Source: Ananas comosus (lineage: Eukaryota > Streptophyta > Magnoliopsida > Poales > Bromeliaceae). From it: DNA of 64,000 bases. Where the stretch lies: NCBI RefSeq assembly GCF_001540865.1, contig NC_033637.1, positions 5,944,738 through 6,008,737 on the forward strand, read 5' to 3'. Of the stretch, positions 27,732-39,710 are shown piece after piece (the first letter of the stretch is position 1; the number at the start of each line of letters is the position of its first letter). The position numbers were made by a program, and so were the translations under genes. The notes beneath the pieces are model-generated. The model made no database searches and was not told the origin of the DNA. It saw only the letters and a program-made list of their open reading frames with translations.

Positions 27732-30700
27732 TCTAGGGTTTTCTACCTTGGAACCCTAACCCTAGCTCGAGCTAACCCCCAGCCACCTTCATCCCTCTTC
27801 CCTGCCCGCTCCGGTCGCGCGACCGAGCCCCGGCCGCAACAGCAACCGCTAACCTCCTCAGCCAACTTTTTTCTCTCCCCTCTCCTGCCGAGACTTTCTT
27901 CTCTCTGGGTTGTTGAGCAGATCTGAGGCCTACAGTGGCCTCCTGGTCGCCCCTGTGCCCTGGCAAGCCTCCCCGCCGACCGCCGTCACCTCCGCGCGTC
28001 GCTGCTGACGCTGCTGCACCCTGCGCCCGGCTTGGCCTAGGACAGGCCAAGCTGACTGTGCGGCCTTCCCCTCGCGCCGCCGTCGCTCGGGGCCGCACCC
28101 GAGGCACCCCTTCGGCCTCCAGCAACCCGCCGCCGTTGTCCCCGAGGTGCCCTGACCGCCGCCGTGGCCACAGCTTCCCTAGAATCCGAGCCCTAGCTGG
28201 TGTGGGCTCGGCTTGTTCCACCGCTGCTGCCGCCGCTTCCAGCCACCACCCAAGGTGAGCATCGTGTTCCTCACCTCCCCCGCACCCATCACTGGCCCGC
28301 ACGCGCCTCGCCGTGCCGCCGGATGCCGGCCGGAGCAAGCTTGCTCCGGCCAAGCCCGAAATAGGGCTTTACTTGGGTTGTTTGCTGTTCCGAGCTTCCC
28401 GAGCCTCCCCGATTTCTATGGAAGGGAGTACGATGATCGTGGCAAATTTTTGATCATCATGCTCACCTTAGATTCTGTCGGGGAGACTCCATTCAGCTGT
28501 TTCGGCGGTGTCGACCCTGTCGAGCCTTTTCGGCTGCTGTTTCATGTTTGCGCGCGTTTTTTCAACGATCCGAGACTGTTTCGATACCTTCGGAGGTGAG
28601 CACGATGATCGTTGGTCAGTGCTGATCACAGTGCTTACCTCATTTTGGATCAACGGATTTCGGTTAGCTCTGTTCGGCGCGATTTTCCCCTGACTGCGCG
28701 ATGTTCGCAGAACTTCGAATTGCTGCCGCGCCGCCCACAGTGAGCCGTTGTGCTCCGGATCGTGAGCACAACCTCTAGCACATTGAGACCTATCACTATG
28801 TGTCTCAGCGGACCTTGGAAGTCCTCGATTTGTGTGAACGAGCCACTTGATCGCCCAATTTATATAAAATAATAGGATTTTATGTAAATAAAGGGGCTTT
28901 TGTGCAATTGTGCATTATGTGGCTACTGTGGGCGGTGCATGTGTGTGTGTAGTGACCTCTGGGCTGATTGTCCATGATCCAATAGCCTTCGTGGAAATCG
29001 AGAAGTCGATTTCGGTGCATCTTTCGGCGAAATTCACCGAAAGAACGCGGTTTCAGTTTGGATTTCTTCCAACGTGGTTTGTTTATCTTGTGAATTGTCG
29101 CTGAGCCTTGTTGGCTGGTCACCATCATCATTTTGTGGGCTCGGTGATGATAGGTGAGCGACGGTGGATTCCGGTGTCGAAATAGATGCTTCCGGAAACC
29201 CGTATTAGTACAATTATCCGGCGATAATTGTGTAGTGGTGTTATCTTGTGTTTGCTGCCAAGACATCCAAATCGGAGTGTTCTGTGGCAGCGGGTAACTC
29301 GTGTCACAAGTCGGTGAGTTTCGGGACACTTAGTGGGTCCCGATGACGTCCTAGTGTGGTTTTCGGGACTTCCGGAGAATTACGGTGATCGGTTTTGGAA
29401 AACCGATTACGTGGATTTGTGTGGGGGTTTGTGAGATTGTGTACTTTAGGTTAGTGGGTTGGATACTGACCTAGTGGATCTTCGTAGGTCCGGTCAACTT
29501 GTGCGTACCTAGCGTTCCGACGCGACAGTGACAGGTGGGTGCTTCGAGCTGGTAGTCGGTGAGATCGTTTCACCTTCCCCTGTTGTTTCTATTCCAGTTT
29601 AGTAGACTCTACATGTCATTGCTTGTTATCATCGGTATATCTTACCACTACTACAGGTACAAGATTTAGTGGTGACAAATATCGCCGCCATAGCTCAAAT
29701 TGTCGCCACGAAAAACGTTTTGGCGGCGACAATTTGTCGCCGCATGCCGCCGCCTAAAACCCCATCGGCAAAACTATTTGGTGGCGACAATTTATCGCTG
29801 CTAAAAGTTAGATAATTAGCGGCGACATACCGTCGCCGCAAAAAGTTAGATAATTAGCGGCGACATACCGTCGCCGCTAAAACCCCATCGGACTCCATAT
29901 TTGGTGGCGACAATTTGTCGCCACTAAAAGTAGATAATTAGCGGCATTTATGGCTGTTTTATGGTGGCGACTACTGTCGCCACCAATTTTCTGATATAAA
30001 ATTAATTTTTTATAAAAAATAATTGGTAGTAATAGCTAGATATTATTAATTTAGTATAAATTGCTAAAAAATAATCTATAGTTATAAAAATTTCTCATTC
30101 TTAAATTTTAACCTTTAATTTCAAGTTAATCCTCTCAAAACCAAATAAAATTTGGGACAAAGAGAGCCAATTCTCATAAATATGACAGAAAGCTTTCCAA
30201 ACAAATCACAGATCAACAAATAGAAATCCTATATTTTATATCGAATTGTGCCTCTCACAACAAAGATTATATGCTCACGCAAGAAGATTTACAGAAAGAA
30301 GTTGAAAATAACTAATCATCTACAAGTTTGGGACAAAATATTAAGTAAGATTGAATCAAACTAAGTAACTTAAATTGTCTCACAAGAATCATGTTAGAGT
30401 ATCATTGTATTAATGTCACCTAATACAATCACCTAACACAACAAAAAAACAAAACATAATAATAGTGTTTTTGTCATTTCCACCTGCTATCAAATGTAAA
30501 GTTTTCAAAATATGTCTAAATTCTTAAACTTGATTCAATACATCGCCAATGACCTGCCAAAATTTTTCTCGTCACCACCTTTTATAAATCTGCAAATAAA
30601 AATAAAGAAAAATTAGCTATTCAACATTTGTTGATTCCTGAATTGATAACGGAAACAATATAAGAATAAAGAGGCCAAGTACGTAGATAACAATATTGGC

Positions 30701-31102
30701 TATGAACTATATAACAGACAGAAACTGACATTAATTCAGTTCATGTAACCAAATTTGAGCATTAAGAGTAACAAAGAAACCGAGTAACTTTGAGACTTCA
30801 TTTTTCCTAATAAGTATATGAAACTCTCACTAAATGTCGAGAAATCACACATCCATCAACACAACATAATATTAGATAAAACTAATACTCTCGGATGGAA
30901 GTTAAATTAAGGTCAAATCAAGTATAGAACTTGGAGGACTAAATCAGAATTTCAGGATAAAATTGTAACTGAAGCAAATCGTAGAGTAAAATTGGGGATC
31001 ACCAGCGGGACAGCAAAAGTTTCATCCACCAAAAGCTAACAAATTATTAGAATACATTATAATTGTTTAATTGAGAATTACTTAATCACAAGGGGTCATT
31101 CA

Positions 31103-31176
31103 TTCCAAAGGCAACACAGAGAAGCAATTGTCAAACCACTTCCAAAGGCAACACAGAGAAGCAATTGTCAAACCAC
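31103..31176. repeat. 37-bp tandem duplication
   Basis: Two adjacent, identical copies of a 37-bp unit beginning TTCCAAAGGCAACACAG (31103-31139, 31140-31176) lie inside the CACTA interior. Confidence 0.85.
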
Positions 31177-32205
31177 AATACATTATGTTGTATTATTATA
31201 TCATCTCAAGTCAACCACAAAACACAAAAAAGAAAGCTATCAAACTCAAAGTGCGTGATTCAAATGTAGAAACATACAATGAGGCAAAAAATTTATATAA
31301 AACTCTCCTTGTAGAAGATAGAAGATTGTACATGCATAGGAATTGGATGTCCTCCATCTAACTTGTATAGGTATTCTGAACATCAAACCCAACCTTTTAG
31401 AAAATAACTTCTAAATCAGAAAATGACTAGTGAATTTGATGGTCTGGTTTTGAAAAGATAAGTTTGATTAAGTGTATTCAGCCATTCTTTATGCTTTGTT
31501 TTATAGGCAGTCAGGAGCAGAAATCTTGTCCTATAAATTCTATTCTTTGGTCATAGAAATATCAACAGTGTGTGATGCTCAGTGGCAAAACCAAATCCAA
31601 ACAATGCATCCATGAATTAAGGATAGAAAAATAAAAAGCAATCATGTCCATGCATCAAAGTGTCCAACCAACAAAAATTAGAAAATTTGGCACAACGTTA
31701 CATTTTGATACGTTATTTATCATTTTTTCAACAATATGATTTGATATCTGAAGATAATCTACCAGCAGCACTACTGCAACTATGAACACTAAACTAAGGT
31801 TTGATTATCTAATGAGAAATCTCTGTATGAAGAGTGGGCAGACAACAAAAGATACATATATCTGTTTACAGACAGACAAAGATAGCATCAAATAAGAAAC
31901 GAGATCGGCTTTGGATAGTTAAGACATTAAATCTATAAATAGATTGTGCAATAAAATAGTAGTGTCAAATAGAAATTCAAAATCAAACAACTAAAGAACA
32001 GTTATTTTGATTTTGAGATTATGGCATATCATTATTTGAAGCTAAATTAAAAGTATAGATTGAGTAAACCCTACAACAATGCTAGCTTTGAAGGTACCAA
32101 ACATTAGATACGAATTCTAATATCACATATTAAAGAATAACTACATTTTACCTTGAAAAACTCACGAACAAGGAATCAAATCCTGAAAGAAATTTGTTGT
32201 AATGT

Positions 32206-32464
32206 CTAGAACCACCCAGCCTTCCCCAAATTCCTACTCCGGCCCACAACCACTGTAAAGAGGATGCCTAGCGTAGTCTTCAAGAAGCAGGTTCGTGTCG
32301 ACAAGGCTCTCTGCGAGGCTCCAAGAACACCAGATTTAGAAAGTAATGCGGGACTCACGCTTTCGGTGCGAAGATGCACAGTTGAATCATGCTTGCAAAG
32401 TTTAAGAAACAGTGTGAAGTGGAAAGAAATCAAAGATCATCAAGAATATATTTTCAAAAAATAA
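32206..32464. other. Exon-like block of unknown origin
   Basis: A patch of higher GC inside the CACTA element is open on both strands: plus 32264-32464, 66 residues, starting MPSVVFKKQVRVDKALCEAP; minus 32433-32206, 75 residues. A GTGAGT donor-like site occurs on the minus strand at about 32355. It may be another captured exon, but I recognise no family. Confidence 0.3.
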
Positions 32465-33030
32465 GACAAAAGGAGAAAATATTAAGGGAGGAAAATATTT
32501 ATACTACAGTTAAAGAAATAAATATCATACTTAAATAAATATAATTGTTGTTCATGATATATGAGAATATAGATTACATCATAAACAACTTTCATGTACC
32601 TTATTCGCATGTTTGTTTCTAATGGTTTTTACACACTTAAAGATTTTGAACATATGTCCAACCCAAAGCACATTGTGGCTCAAAGTTGAATAAGCAAAAA
32701 GTTGAAGGATGGCATTGATTGATAAATTTTTAGTTTTCTACACTATGCCTTCACATTCAAAAGAGGAAGAAAAGCTAAAGCAGCATAGAATACTATGTAA
32801 AAATTATAAGCTGAAGTTAGTTGCAAAAATTTTTTACTAAAGTTAGTAAAAGATATTTAAACATAGTCTTCAAGTTATTTAGAAATTGAAGTTAGTAGAA
32901 CTTTAGAACGTTTTTCACCTATATAAAAAGCAAGATTATGCGTTCAATTTAATCGATATGAAACAAAAAAGGAAAAAAAAAAAAAGCACACAATTGTGAA
33001 AGAAGAATTTGAGGAAATGGGAGGCCTCAC

Positions 33031-33159
33031 ATTTAATCCGCTGGATGTGGGGCATCCATTACAGGGTTGCAAGCCACCCACAAAATATCGCTTCCGGTGT
33101 CGATTTGAACGTAGAATTCCTTCGGCGGGTTTCCCAATTGCATGCGCGTGAAGTAGAGC
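33031..33159 (-). pseudogene. Captured aspartic protease (A1) exon, frameshifted
   Basis: On the minus strand an exon bounded by TTCTTAG and AAT-GTGAGG translates to [18 protein letters not shown], then [13 protein letters not shown]. This is the first active-site block (DTGSD) of plant pepsin-like aspartic proteases. The catalytic Asp is kept. After Ala-Cys-Asn the frame is broken: one C seems to be missing from a CCC run near 33064. With that frame change the expected Cys-rich continuation would follow, whereas as read a TAA comes 12 codons later. Only this exon is recognisable; the second catalytic Asp and the rest of the protease are absent. It sits inside the CACTA element, so it is inferred to be a transduplicated gene fragment with no function as a protease. 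Confidence 0.8.
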
Positions 33160-33429
33160 CTAAGAATTTAAAATCCAAAATCAGGAAAATAAAAGGAAAA
33201 AAAAACACATCTTTATTGCCACAAGAACAAAATTTGACTTTTTTTCCCTCCATGATAATAAGCTACACTTGCAGATAATTAAAGAACCGATACCACCAAC
33301 GCTAAACTCTTCATCATAAATTCTTGAAAATTCTAGAATATAGAAAGAAGAGAGGAGGGAAAATGAAAGGCACATCACACAACAAACAAATTCAAAACCC
33401 GAAGAGAGATTTCGCCGAAACAAAATAAT

Positions 33430-35270
33430 TCAAGTTGTCAATGCCAACCTTGTAAACCAATCAGCAACAGCAGAGTGACGGTTATACTCAGGAGGTAAAA
33501 AGCCGAAATTTCTGCACGTAGTTCACGCCTTAAACAAAAGAGTCACACAAAAGAGGAACAAAAAGTGCCACCAGAAAAGTTGATAAAATGCGCAAATTGT
33601 GTGAGCAAGTGTCCCAACCATCACAAATCGTCATAAAGAAAAAACGTAATCAACCAATATAATCTAATCACATAGAACTGTAAGAGCAGGATTTTGGAAA
33701 CAATTCTAAAGTTTCATTCTCTTTTTCTCTGTAAGTTGGCCCCGACCTTGCAAACACTGGATCAATTTACACTTTTAAGCATGAAGAAAAAGGTGTTTGT
33801 ACTAGAGCCTACAAGCTTTATCTCAACACGGCAAAACAAGTAGCAACAGCTCCTCAAAGTAATTACCATGTGAGCACAGCTCAAAACACTAAATACTACA
33901 GAAAAATGAATCAGATTAATCTTTATCAGATTCAATCCACCGTGATTTAGCTAACACACTTCGATTTCCAAGAACAAACCACAAAATTACACCGGATTGA
34001 ATGTGGAAGCAATATAAAACCCCAAAAAAAAACAAAAAACAAAAATAAAAACAAAAACTTCAAATGCATGAATAGAGATCCATCGCGATAACCATGACAT
34101 TGAAAAAAGAGGGAAACAGATGAAAGAGAATTCTTTTATACTAGCTGCGCTGCCACATTGAACCCTTGAAACTTTGATCAAAGACTACAATAAGATAGAA
34201 AAGATGAAAGAGTTGGGACCAACATTGTACAACCTTAAAGATTCGCATGCTAGTTAGTAATCTCATGCTTTAGGATCTCTTTGCTGTAGGAATAGAGTTG
34301 GAGATTCATGATTATGTTGTCCCCAACTACTTTCAACAAGAAGTGTTGTTTAAAGCTGAAGTCCTACAAGTAGATAGCATTAGCAGCACATATATAAGAA
34401 CAGCAAACTATCCGTGTGCATAATAGTCGACATAAATACCTCTGTGATCAATGATCAATGAGTTGCATACATACCCATATCTATGCTTGTTAATAAATAT
34501 CATACAAAGAAGTGATTGTGGGGTAGAATAGCAGGGCAATTCTCCTTTGGCAGGGACTTCTAAGCAACTCAAAATTATATAAAAGGAGTCTGAAAGAACA
34601 TTCACAAATTTACAATCTGTTGTCTAACACATGTTATACTCCCATCCAAATTTATCCCCTCCGTGATATATAGTTTCATTCAGCTCGACAAATGACAACA
34701 GCAGTGGCTAAGGGTTGCTAAGAGCATGTACCTGGCATAACAAACGTATATTTTATTCAATTTTTTAATCTTCTATTGTGAATGTAACTCCACAAGCTCA
34801 ATCAAACAAGCTATTTCTCAGGGCCTATCTTTTGCTCTTATTTCCTTCTATTTACCCCACCTCTAAAAATCTAGACAAACCAGAGTATCCATACAACATA
34901 TTTTTATACTAAACCTCTTCAGCTCCAATAATGTTAGTATCTCTAGAACTAAGGATCCTTGTTAGCATGTCTTTACATGATTTGCTCATAAGTTTCAAAA
35001 GCAAATATAAGTGAGATTATTACTACAGAATAATCACTGAACAATAGAGATAGTATTTGAAGCTTTTTCTTAAATTAGTGTAAACAAATAAAAATATTTT
35101 GAGCAAATGAATCTAAGAGAGAGAGAGAGAGAGAGAGAGTGAAAATAAAAAAGGCAAAAGAGGGCTTCCAATAGCAGCAGCTGCTGCTGCTTCTGCTTCT
35201 GCTCTTTCTGTGACAATTTTGCCTTTACTTTTTTATTATTTATTTATTTATTTATTTTTCTCCCAAAGTT
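33430..35270. other. CACTA interior, no recognisable gene
   Basis: AT-rich, intron-like sequence with short (GA)n (35113-35139) and (TTTA)n (about 35236-35260) runs. I find no domain or clear exon. Confidence 0.45.
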
Positions 35271-35285
35271 TAGATTTCAGTTTCC

Positions 35286-35700
35286 TCAGATTCCTCTCCA
35301 ATAAGTCTCTCCCCTCCCCCCACTTTTTGTCCCCCACCCCCCTCTCTCTCTCCATCTTTTGATCATTTGGGTACCCTTCTCCTCTTGCAACTTTACAGGT
35401 TGGTTTTNCCCCCCCCCCCGCCCCCCACTTTTTGTCCCGAGTTGCAAGAGATTAGGGTTCACCGCCGTCGGGAAGATATCAAGGATGAGCGATCTAGGGT
35501 TTGTAGCACGCACCTTTGAAGATGAGCTTCTGGCCGCGGTTCCACCTGTGGGTTTGGCTAGAAGGCGGTTCCACCGCGGTTCCACCTTCGAAGATGAGCT
35601 TCTGCTCCCGATGATGGCGGAGGCGGAGGGGACAACGAAGATGGGTAAAGCTGCTGAGAGAGAAAGAGTAGATGAAAGTTTAATTTGTTTACAGCTGTAA
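35286..35700. other. GC/C-rich block with N, inside the CACTA element
   Basis: C-tracts surround a single N at 35408, and CCCCACTTTTTGTCCC occurs on both sides of it (near 35319 and 35425). Further right, GAAGATGAGCTTCTG is duplicated about 75 bp apart (near 35518 and 35590). It may be the leader of a transposon or captured-gene transcript; no protein is recognisable. Confidence 0.4.
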
Positions 35701-36550
35701 TTTACATTTCCTTTTATATGTTAAAAAACAATAAAACCCCTAGAGTTTGTGTAATAGATATTAAACAAGTGAGGGTAAAAATGTCATTCTGGAGAGATGA
35801 TGTGTTGGTGAGTTGGTGAAAAAAAAGGGAGGGAAGTTTGGCGCGCTGATGAGGATATATCGCGGTGACAATCATCGCCGCTAATACTCTACTTTTTTAC
35901 CGGCGACAAATTGTCGCCGCTATATTTTCTGTTTCAGTGGCGACTCTTATATGTCGCTGCCATTTTATATCCATTGCGGGCGACAAACAAATATCGCCAC
36001 CAATTTCTATGCATTGGCGGCGACAAATAATTGTCGCCACCATCTTCTATGCATTGACGGCGACAAATAAATGTCGCCACCATATAATTTACATTAGTGG
36101 CGACATTCCCTGTCGCCATCATAAAGTCGCCACTAAAAACTACTTTTGTTGTAGTGTACTTTCTTGGCTGCATTTATTAGTTGTTGATAGACATGTAGAG
36201 CAGGTTGGCATTTATATTTCAGTATCTTTGTGGAACTTGGGTCCAGGCAACACATCGACTCCTTTGTCATGTGTTTCGATCTAGTTGATCATGGTTCGGC
36301 GTTGTACGCCCTAGCATCTATCATGGTTCGGCGTTATACGCCCTTGTTGTTGGCTTCGGCCTAGGCACCGGCTTCAGCCGGTTTTTGTTTGAGCATACCA
36401 GCATGACTTAGTCACAGTACTTGAGGGTATTCATGATACTGGATCGGTTTGGCCACTGATCGGAGGTGTACTTATCCGGATGGGTCGTTTTGTGGGGTGG
36501 ATGGATCATGTTGGTGCAGTTAGTGACAGGCAGCGCTTGAGGTCTGCGAA

Positions 36551-37091
36551 CCAATATAGCAGGCATAGATTGGGTACAGTTTTTGGTTCAGTACATTGAG
36601 GTATTCTTTGCATTATTTTCTATACAGTAGCAGGTTTATTTATTGCTTCTTATTTATCTGTTGTAGCTACTGTAGACTCTTCATATCAGCATATATACTC
36701 GTTTATCTATCTCCTTTGGTTTCCGGTGATTACGGCTTGCCTTCGTGGCTCTGTCGTACCCACTAGGTAACCATGGTTGTGGTTTCTCACCCCCCATTTT
36801 CCCAAGTGATTCGGGCATGGAGTTGGACTTTNGACCAATACAGCAGGCACAGATTGGGTACAGTTTCTATTCAGTACTTTGAGGCATTCTTTGCATTGTT
36901 ATCTATACAGTAGCAGGTTTGTTTATTGCTTTTTATTTATCTGTTGTAGCTACTGTAGACTTTTCATATCAGCATCTATATTTGTTTATCTATCTCCTTT
37001 GGTTTCCGGTGATTACGGCTTTCCTTCGTGGCTCTGTTGTGGTTTCTCACCCCCCATTTTCCCAAGTGATTCGGGCATGGAGTTGGACTTT
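36551..37091. repeat. Near-duplicate segments around an N
   Basis: 36551-36831 and 36835-37091 are diverged copies, sharing CAGATTGGGTACAGTTT, GGTTTCCGGTGATTACGGC and GATTCGGGCATGGAGTTGG. They are separated by a single N at 36832. The first copy has about 24 extra bases. Both belong to the large LTR. Confidence 0.75.
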
Positions 37092-38328
37092 GGGCTCGAC
37101 GAGAGGACGATCTAGCTAGTCTGGTATAGCGACCGTCACCCTGATTATTTCATTCCTGCTTTTAATAGTTTAAATAAATGGTTCAGTTAGATAATCCTCT
37201 GATTGCTTGAATGTTGTGAACTGGTTTTAGTTGTGGATGTTTTCGTTATTTATACATTTGAACAGAGGTTTGTGGATTTGGCTGTTGGTTTTTATGGATA
37301 TCGGATTTTCGTGTATTTACACATTGTGGTTTCCTACTCTTCGAGTTAGTCGGTTTTCAAAATAGAGTTTCCGAGTGGAAAACAGTTTTAAAAAGTTTTT
37401 TTTGACTGTTTTATGACTGATGGAATTAGAGTTTAAAAACAAAGCTTCCGGGTAGGGAGCACTTTTCAAATTGGATGATTGTTGTATTGTGCATTGCATC
37501 ATCCAGCGCCTAAGGAGTGTTTAGAGGCATGCATCATCTCTAAGGATCGATAGCTGTATGTTATTGCATATCATGAATTGGTTGATGATTGATAATTGTA
37601 GATTGTAGTTGAGATCCTGATGTAGCTATTGGTACACCGTGCAAATACAAAGGAGACTCTATCCGAGTGGACAGATGAACTTTGTATTTGTGGCGGGTCT
37701 GTTCGTCACGTGGGCCAAGTTGAAAAAAAAAATAAAATAAAAGGCACGTTTTCCGCAACTCTGATTTCAAAATGGTAATGGATTCAAAAAAGACTTTTAA
37801 AATCGGCCCCGAGGCGTGACAGATAACCATCAAAAAAATTACAATTATACCCCCCAACAACTCAAACAAGGATATTACAGCACCGCAGCGACCTCCGCGG
37901 CGCCAATGTCGGCGGAGAGGCGGCGTCGTCGGAGGCGGCGGAGGAGGCGAAGGAGGAGGGAGAGGGAAAAGGCGAGAAGGGCGAGAGAGGCGTCATCGTC
38001 GGAGGCGGTGGAGAAGGGTCGGAGAGGGGCAAAAAAAAAGTCGTAGCGCAGCCTCGGCGAGGTCGGAGGCGAGGAAGGCGGAGGGTGCGCGGGCGAGGGT
38101 AAGAATACGCCGGACAAAACCGAAGCCGGCCGCCTCTGCCTCCGCCGCTCTCTAGGAAGAGGAAGAAAAAAAGAACGAGAGAAAAAAAAAAAAAAGAGAA
38201 AAAGGTATAAGAGTATTTTGATCAGTTTGCTGAAAATCCGGCCCGAATCTACAAAATCGAAAAATGTGGCCCACTTTTGCAAAAGCGCAAAACTAGTGGA
38301 TTTTTTATGCAAATTGGCCAAATAAATA

Positions 38329-39702
38329 TTACACTCCTCCAACCAAGAACTTATTATTATATCAGATTTATTGCATTTCTATCTTATTTATATTAAAATT
38401 TTAAAAGAGTTATTTTATATCTTTGAATGAATTGGATGCAAAATTTACACCAAACTGTTGAGAGTACGTGTAGCATTTCACTTTTTTAAAAACTTCCCAT
38501 CTCCCATATGTGGTTTAACGTATTTTTACTTTGTCATTGTATAATTTAAAAGTTGTACTTTAGTTTCTCTATAGATGGTTTAGTGTATTTTATTTGATCT
38601 TCATGCGGTTTTAAAAGTTGTATTTAATTATTTTTGTGATTTTATTTTTTTTCATTGTAGGAACCTACTGTTAAACAGGATGACAATATAATATTTTTTG
38701 CAAACCACAGAATGATAAAATACAAATCATAAGATGATAAAATGGTACATTATACCATCTTTCAATTTCAAAAATATCACTTAATTTACTATCTTTTTTA
38801 AGATAAACACTTACAAAAATATAAAATTATAAAACAGTTAAGTGTATTTTTTTGAATTGCATGGTTGTAGTGAAAATGAGAGGAAAATTGCTTGGAAAAG
38901 ACAATTCAAATTGTCCATTTGTGTGTGTGGGATATAGTGCCACAGAATCGTTGGATTTCATAGTTCAAGACAATTTGGTACGATAGTTGAAGGTTACTTT
39001 TGTTTAATTATTAGCAAATTCCAAATATTTTTTGGCCTTTTTAGCTCAAAACTCATAACTTTCTAAAAGCAAAATAAAAAAATAACTATTAACTTAGAAA
39101 TATAAAATATTTTTCATCCTAGGTTATGCAACCTTTTTTACATTTTTTACCATTAAAAATTACAACTTTATTTGCCAAAATAATTAGAATAGAATTGCTA
39201 ATTTATCCAAATAAATTAAATTATTTTGTGTTGTAATATTTTCGTACATATCATAATTTAAATTTTAGTTAATGGGTCTAAAAATATTGAGTCCGTTAAT
39301 AGTTGAGAAAAGAAGAACTTCAACTACTTTACGAATTTGCCTTGAAATGTGGGATCTGACGTCTACACGATAATAAATTTTATATTCTCAAATGGATGAT
39401 TTGAAAAGCCCTCCAAAATTATGTCTTCTTTGTAGAAATGTGCTAAACTGCAACATGACAAATTAAATATTGTTATTTTTAAGGAATAATGTCATACACA
39501 AAATTCTTAATGGGCGAAACACTGACTAGTGAGACATGATAAATTGTACTAGTAGCTAGTTTCTGACCTCTTAATCTAAGTTTCATTTTAAGCGCCAAAG
39601 TTTAGATCTTGTGTAAAAGATTTCAAAATTTTAATAATATTTTATTTTAGATTTTCATTTTAGAGTAAAAAAAAATTTGGCTACTTTTGATTCTTCGCAT
39701 AT
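38329..39702. other. AT-rich spacer
   Basis: No gene or repeat boundary is visible to me between the MULE-alpha target duplication and the hAT MITE. Confidence 0.5.
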
Positions 39703-39710
39703 CTTTTTAC

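Larger units (their letters stand above)
29646..36156. mobile_element. Non-autonomous CACTA element
   Basis: The left terminus CACTACTACAGG and the inverted right terminus CACTACAACAAAAG are flanked by the 3-bp duplication TAC (29643-29645, 36157-36159). The subterminal regions (29670-29990 and 35855-36140) are packed with short palindromes on GGCGACAATTTGTCGCC. The 5.5-kb interior is AT-rich with no CACTA transposase, but it carries at least one host exon (33031-33159). Confidence 0.9.
27011..37821 (+). mobile_element. Large solo LTR (family 2), interrupted by CACTA
   Basis: It starts TGTAAGGACTGAG and ends CCCCGAGGCGTGACA. Flanking pentamers are GATAG and GATAA, a duplication with one mismatch. 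Without the CACTA insertion it is about 4.3 kb, including a near-duplicate segment around the N at 36832. A (TA)n run at 27685-27728 and a GC-rich leader follow the presumed promoter. No gag-pol domain is seen. The GC-rich leader gives open frames on both strands (for example 27772-28353) that I do not regard as genes. Confidence 0.65.
25491..37879 (-). mobile_element. Solo LTR (family 1 relative), interrupted
   Basis: The plus strand begins TGTCATGCCCCAGATT and follows the solo LTR at 5183 to about 26990. Its remaining end (37822-37879, ...GGATATTACA) lies beyond a second LTR inserted at 27011-37821. The two pieces together are about 1.6 kb. The flanks rejoin as one continuous MULE arm (..GGCTGCGG / GCACCGCAGCGACC..), placing this insertion in the right arm of MULE-alpha. 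The 5-bp flanks (GCGCA, GCACC) do not match well, so the exact ends are less certain. Confidence 0.65.
24036..38319. mobile_element. MULE-alpha, Mutator-like element with nested insertions
   Basis: It has the perfect 9-bp target duplication AAATAAATA (24027-24035 and 38320-38328) diagnostic of Mutator-like elements. The left end GGCCAATTTGCATAAAAAA is matched in inverse by the right end at 38319. The terminal arms are about 800 bp: left 24036-24830, right 38319 down to 37880, then 25490 down to about 25125. The right arm is interrupted by LTRs inserted after 25490. Without the insertions the element is about 1.9 kb, with a central GC-rich piece at about 24831-25124. There is no transposase, so it is non-autonomous. 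Related elements lie at 46640-57196 and 46585-58083. Confidence 0.88.

Noticed and set aside
27772..28353. 193-residue minus-strand ORF
   Set aside because: It lies antisense in the GC-rich leader of the large LTR; composition is Arg/Gly/Ala from GC bias and the other strand is open too.
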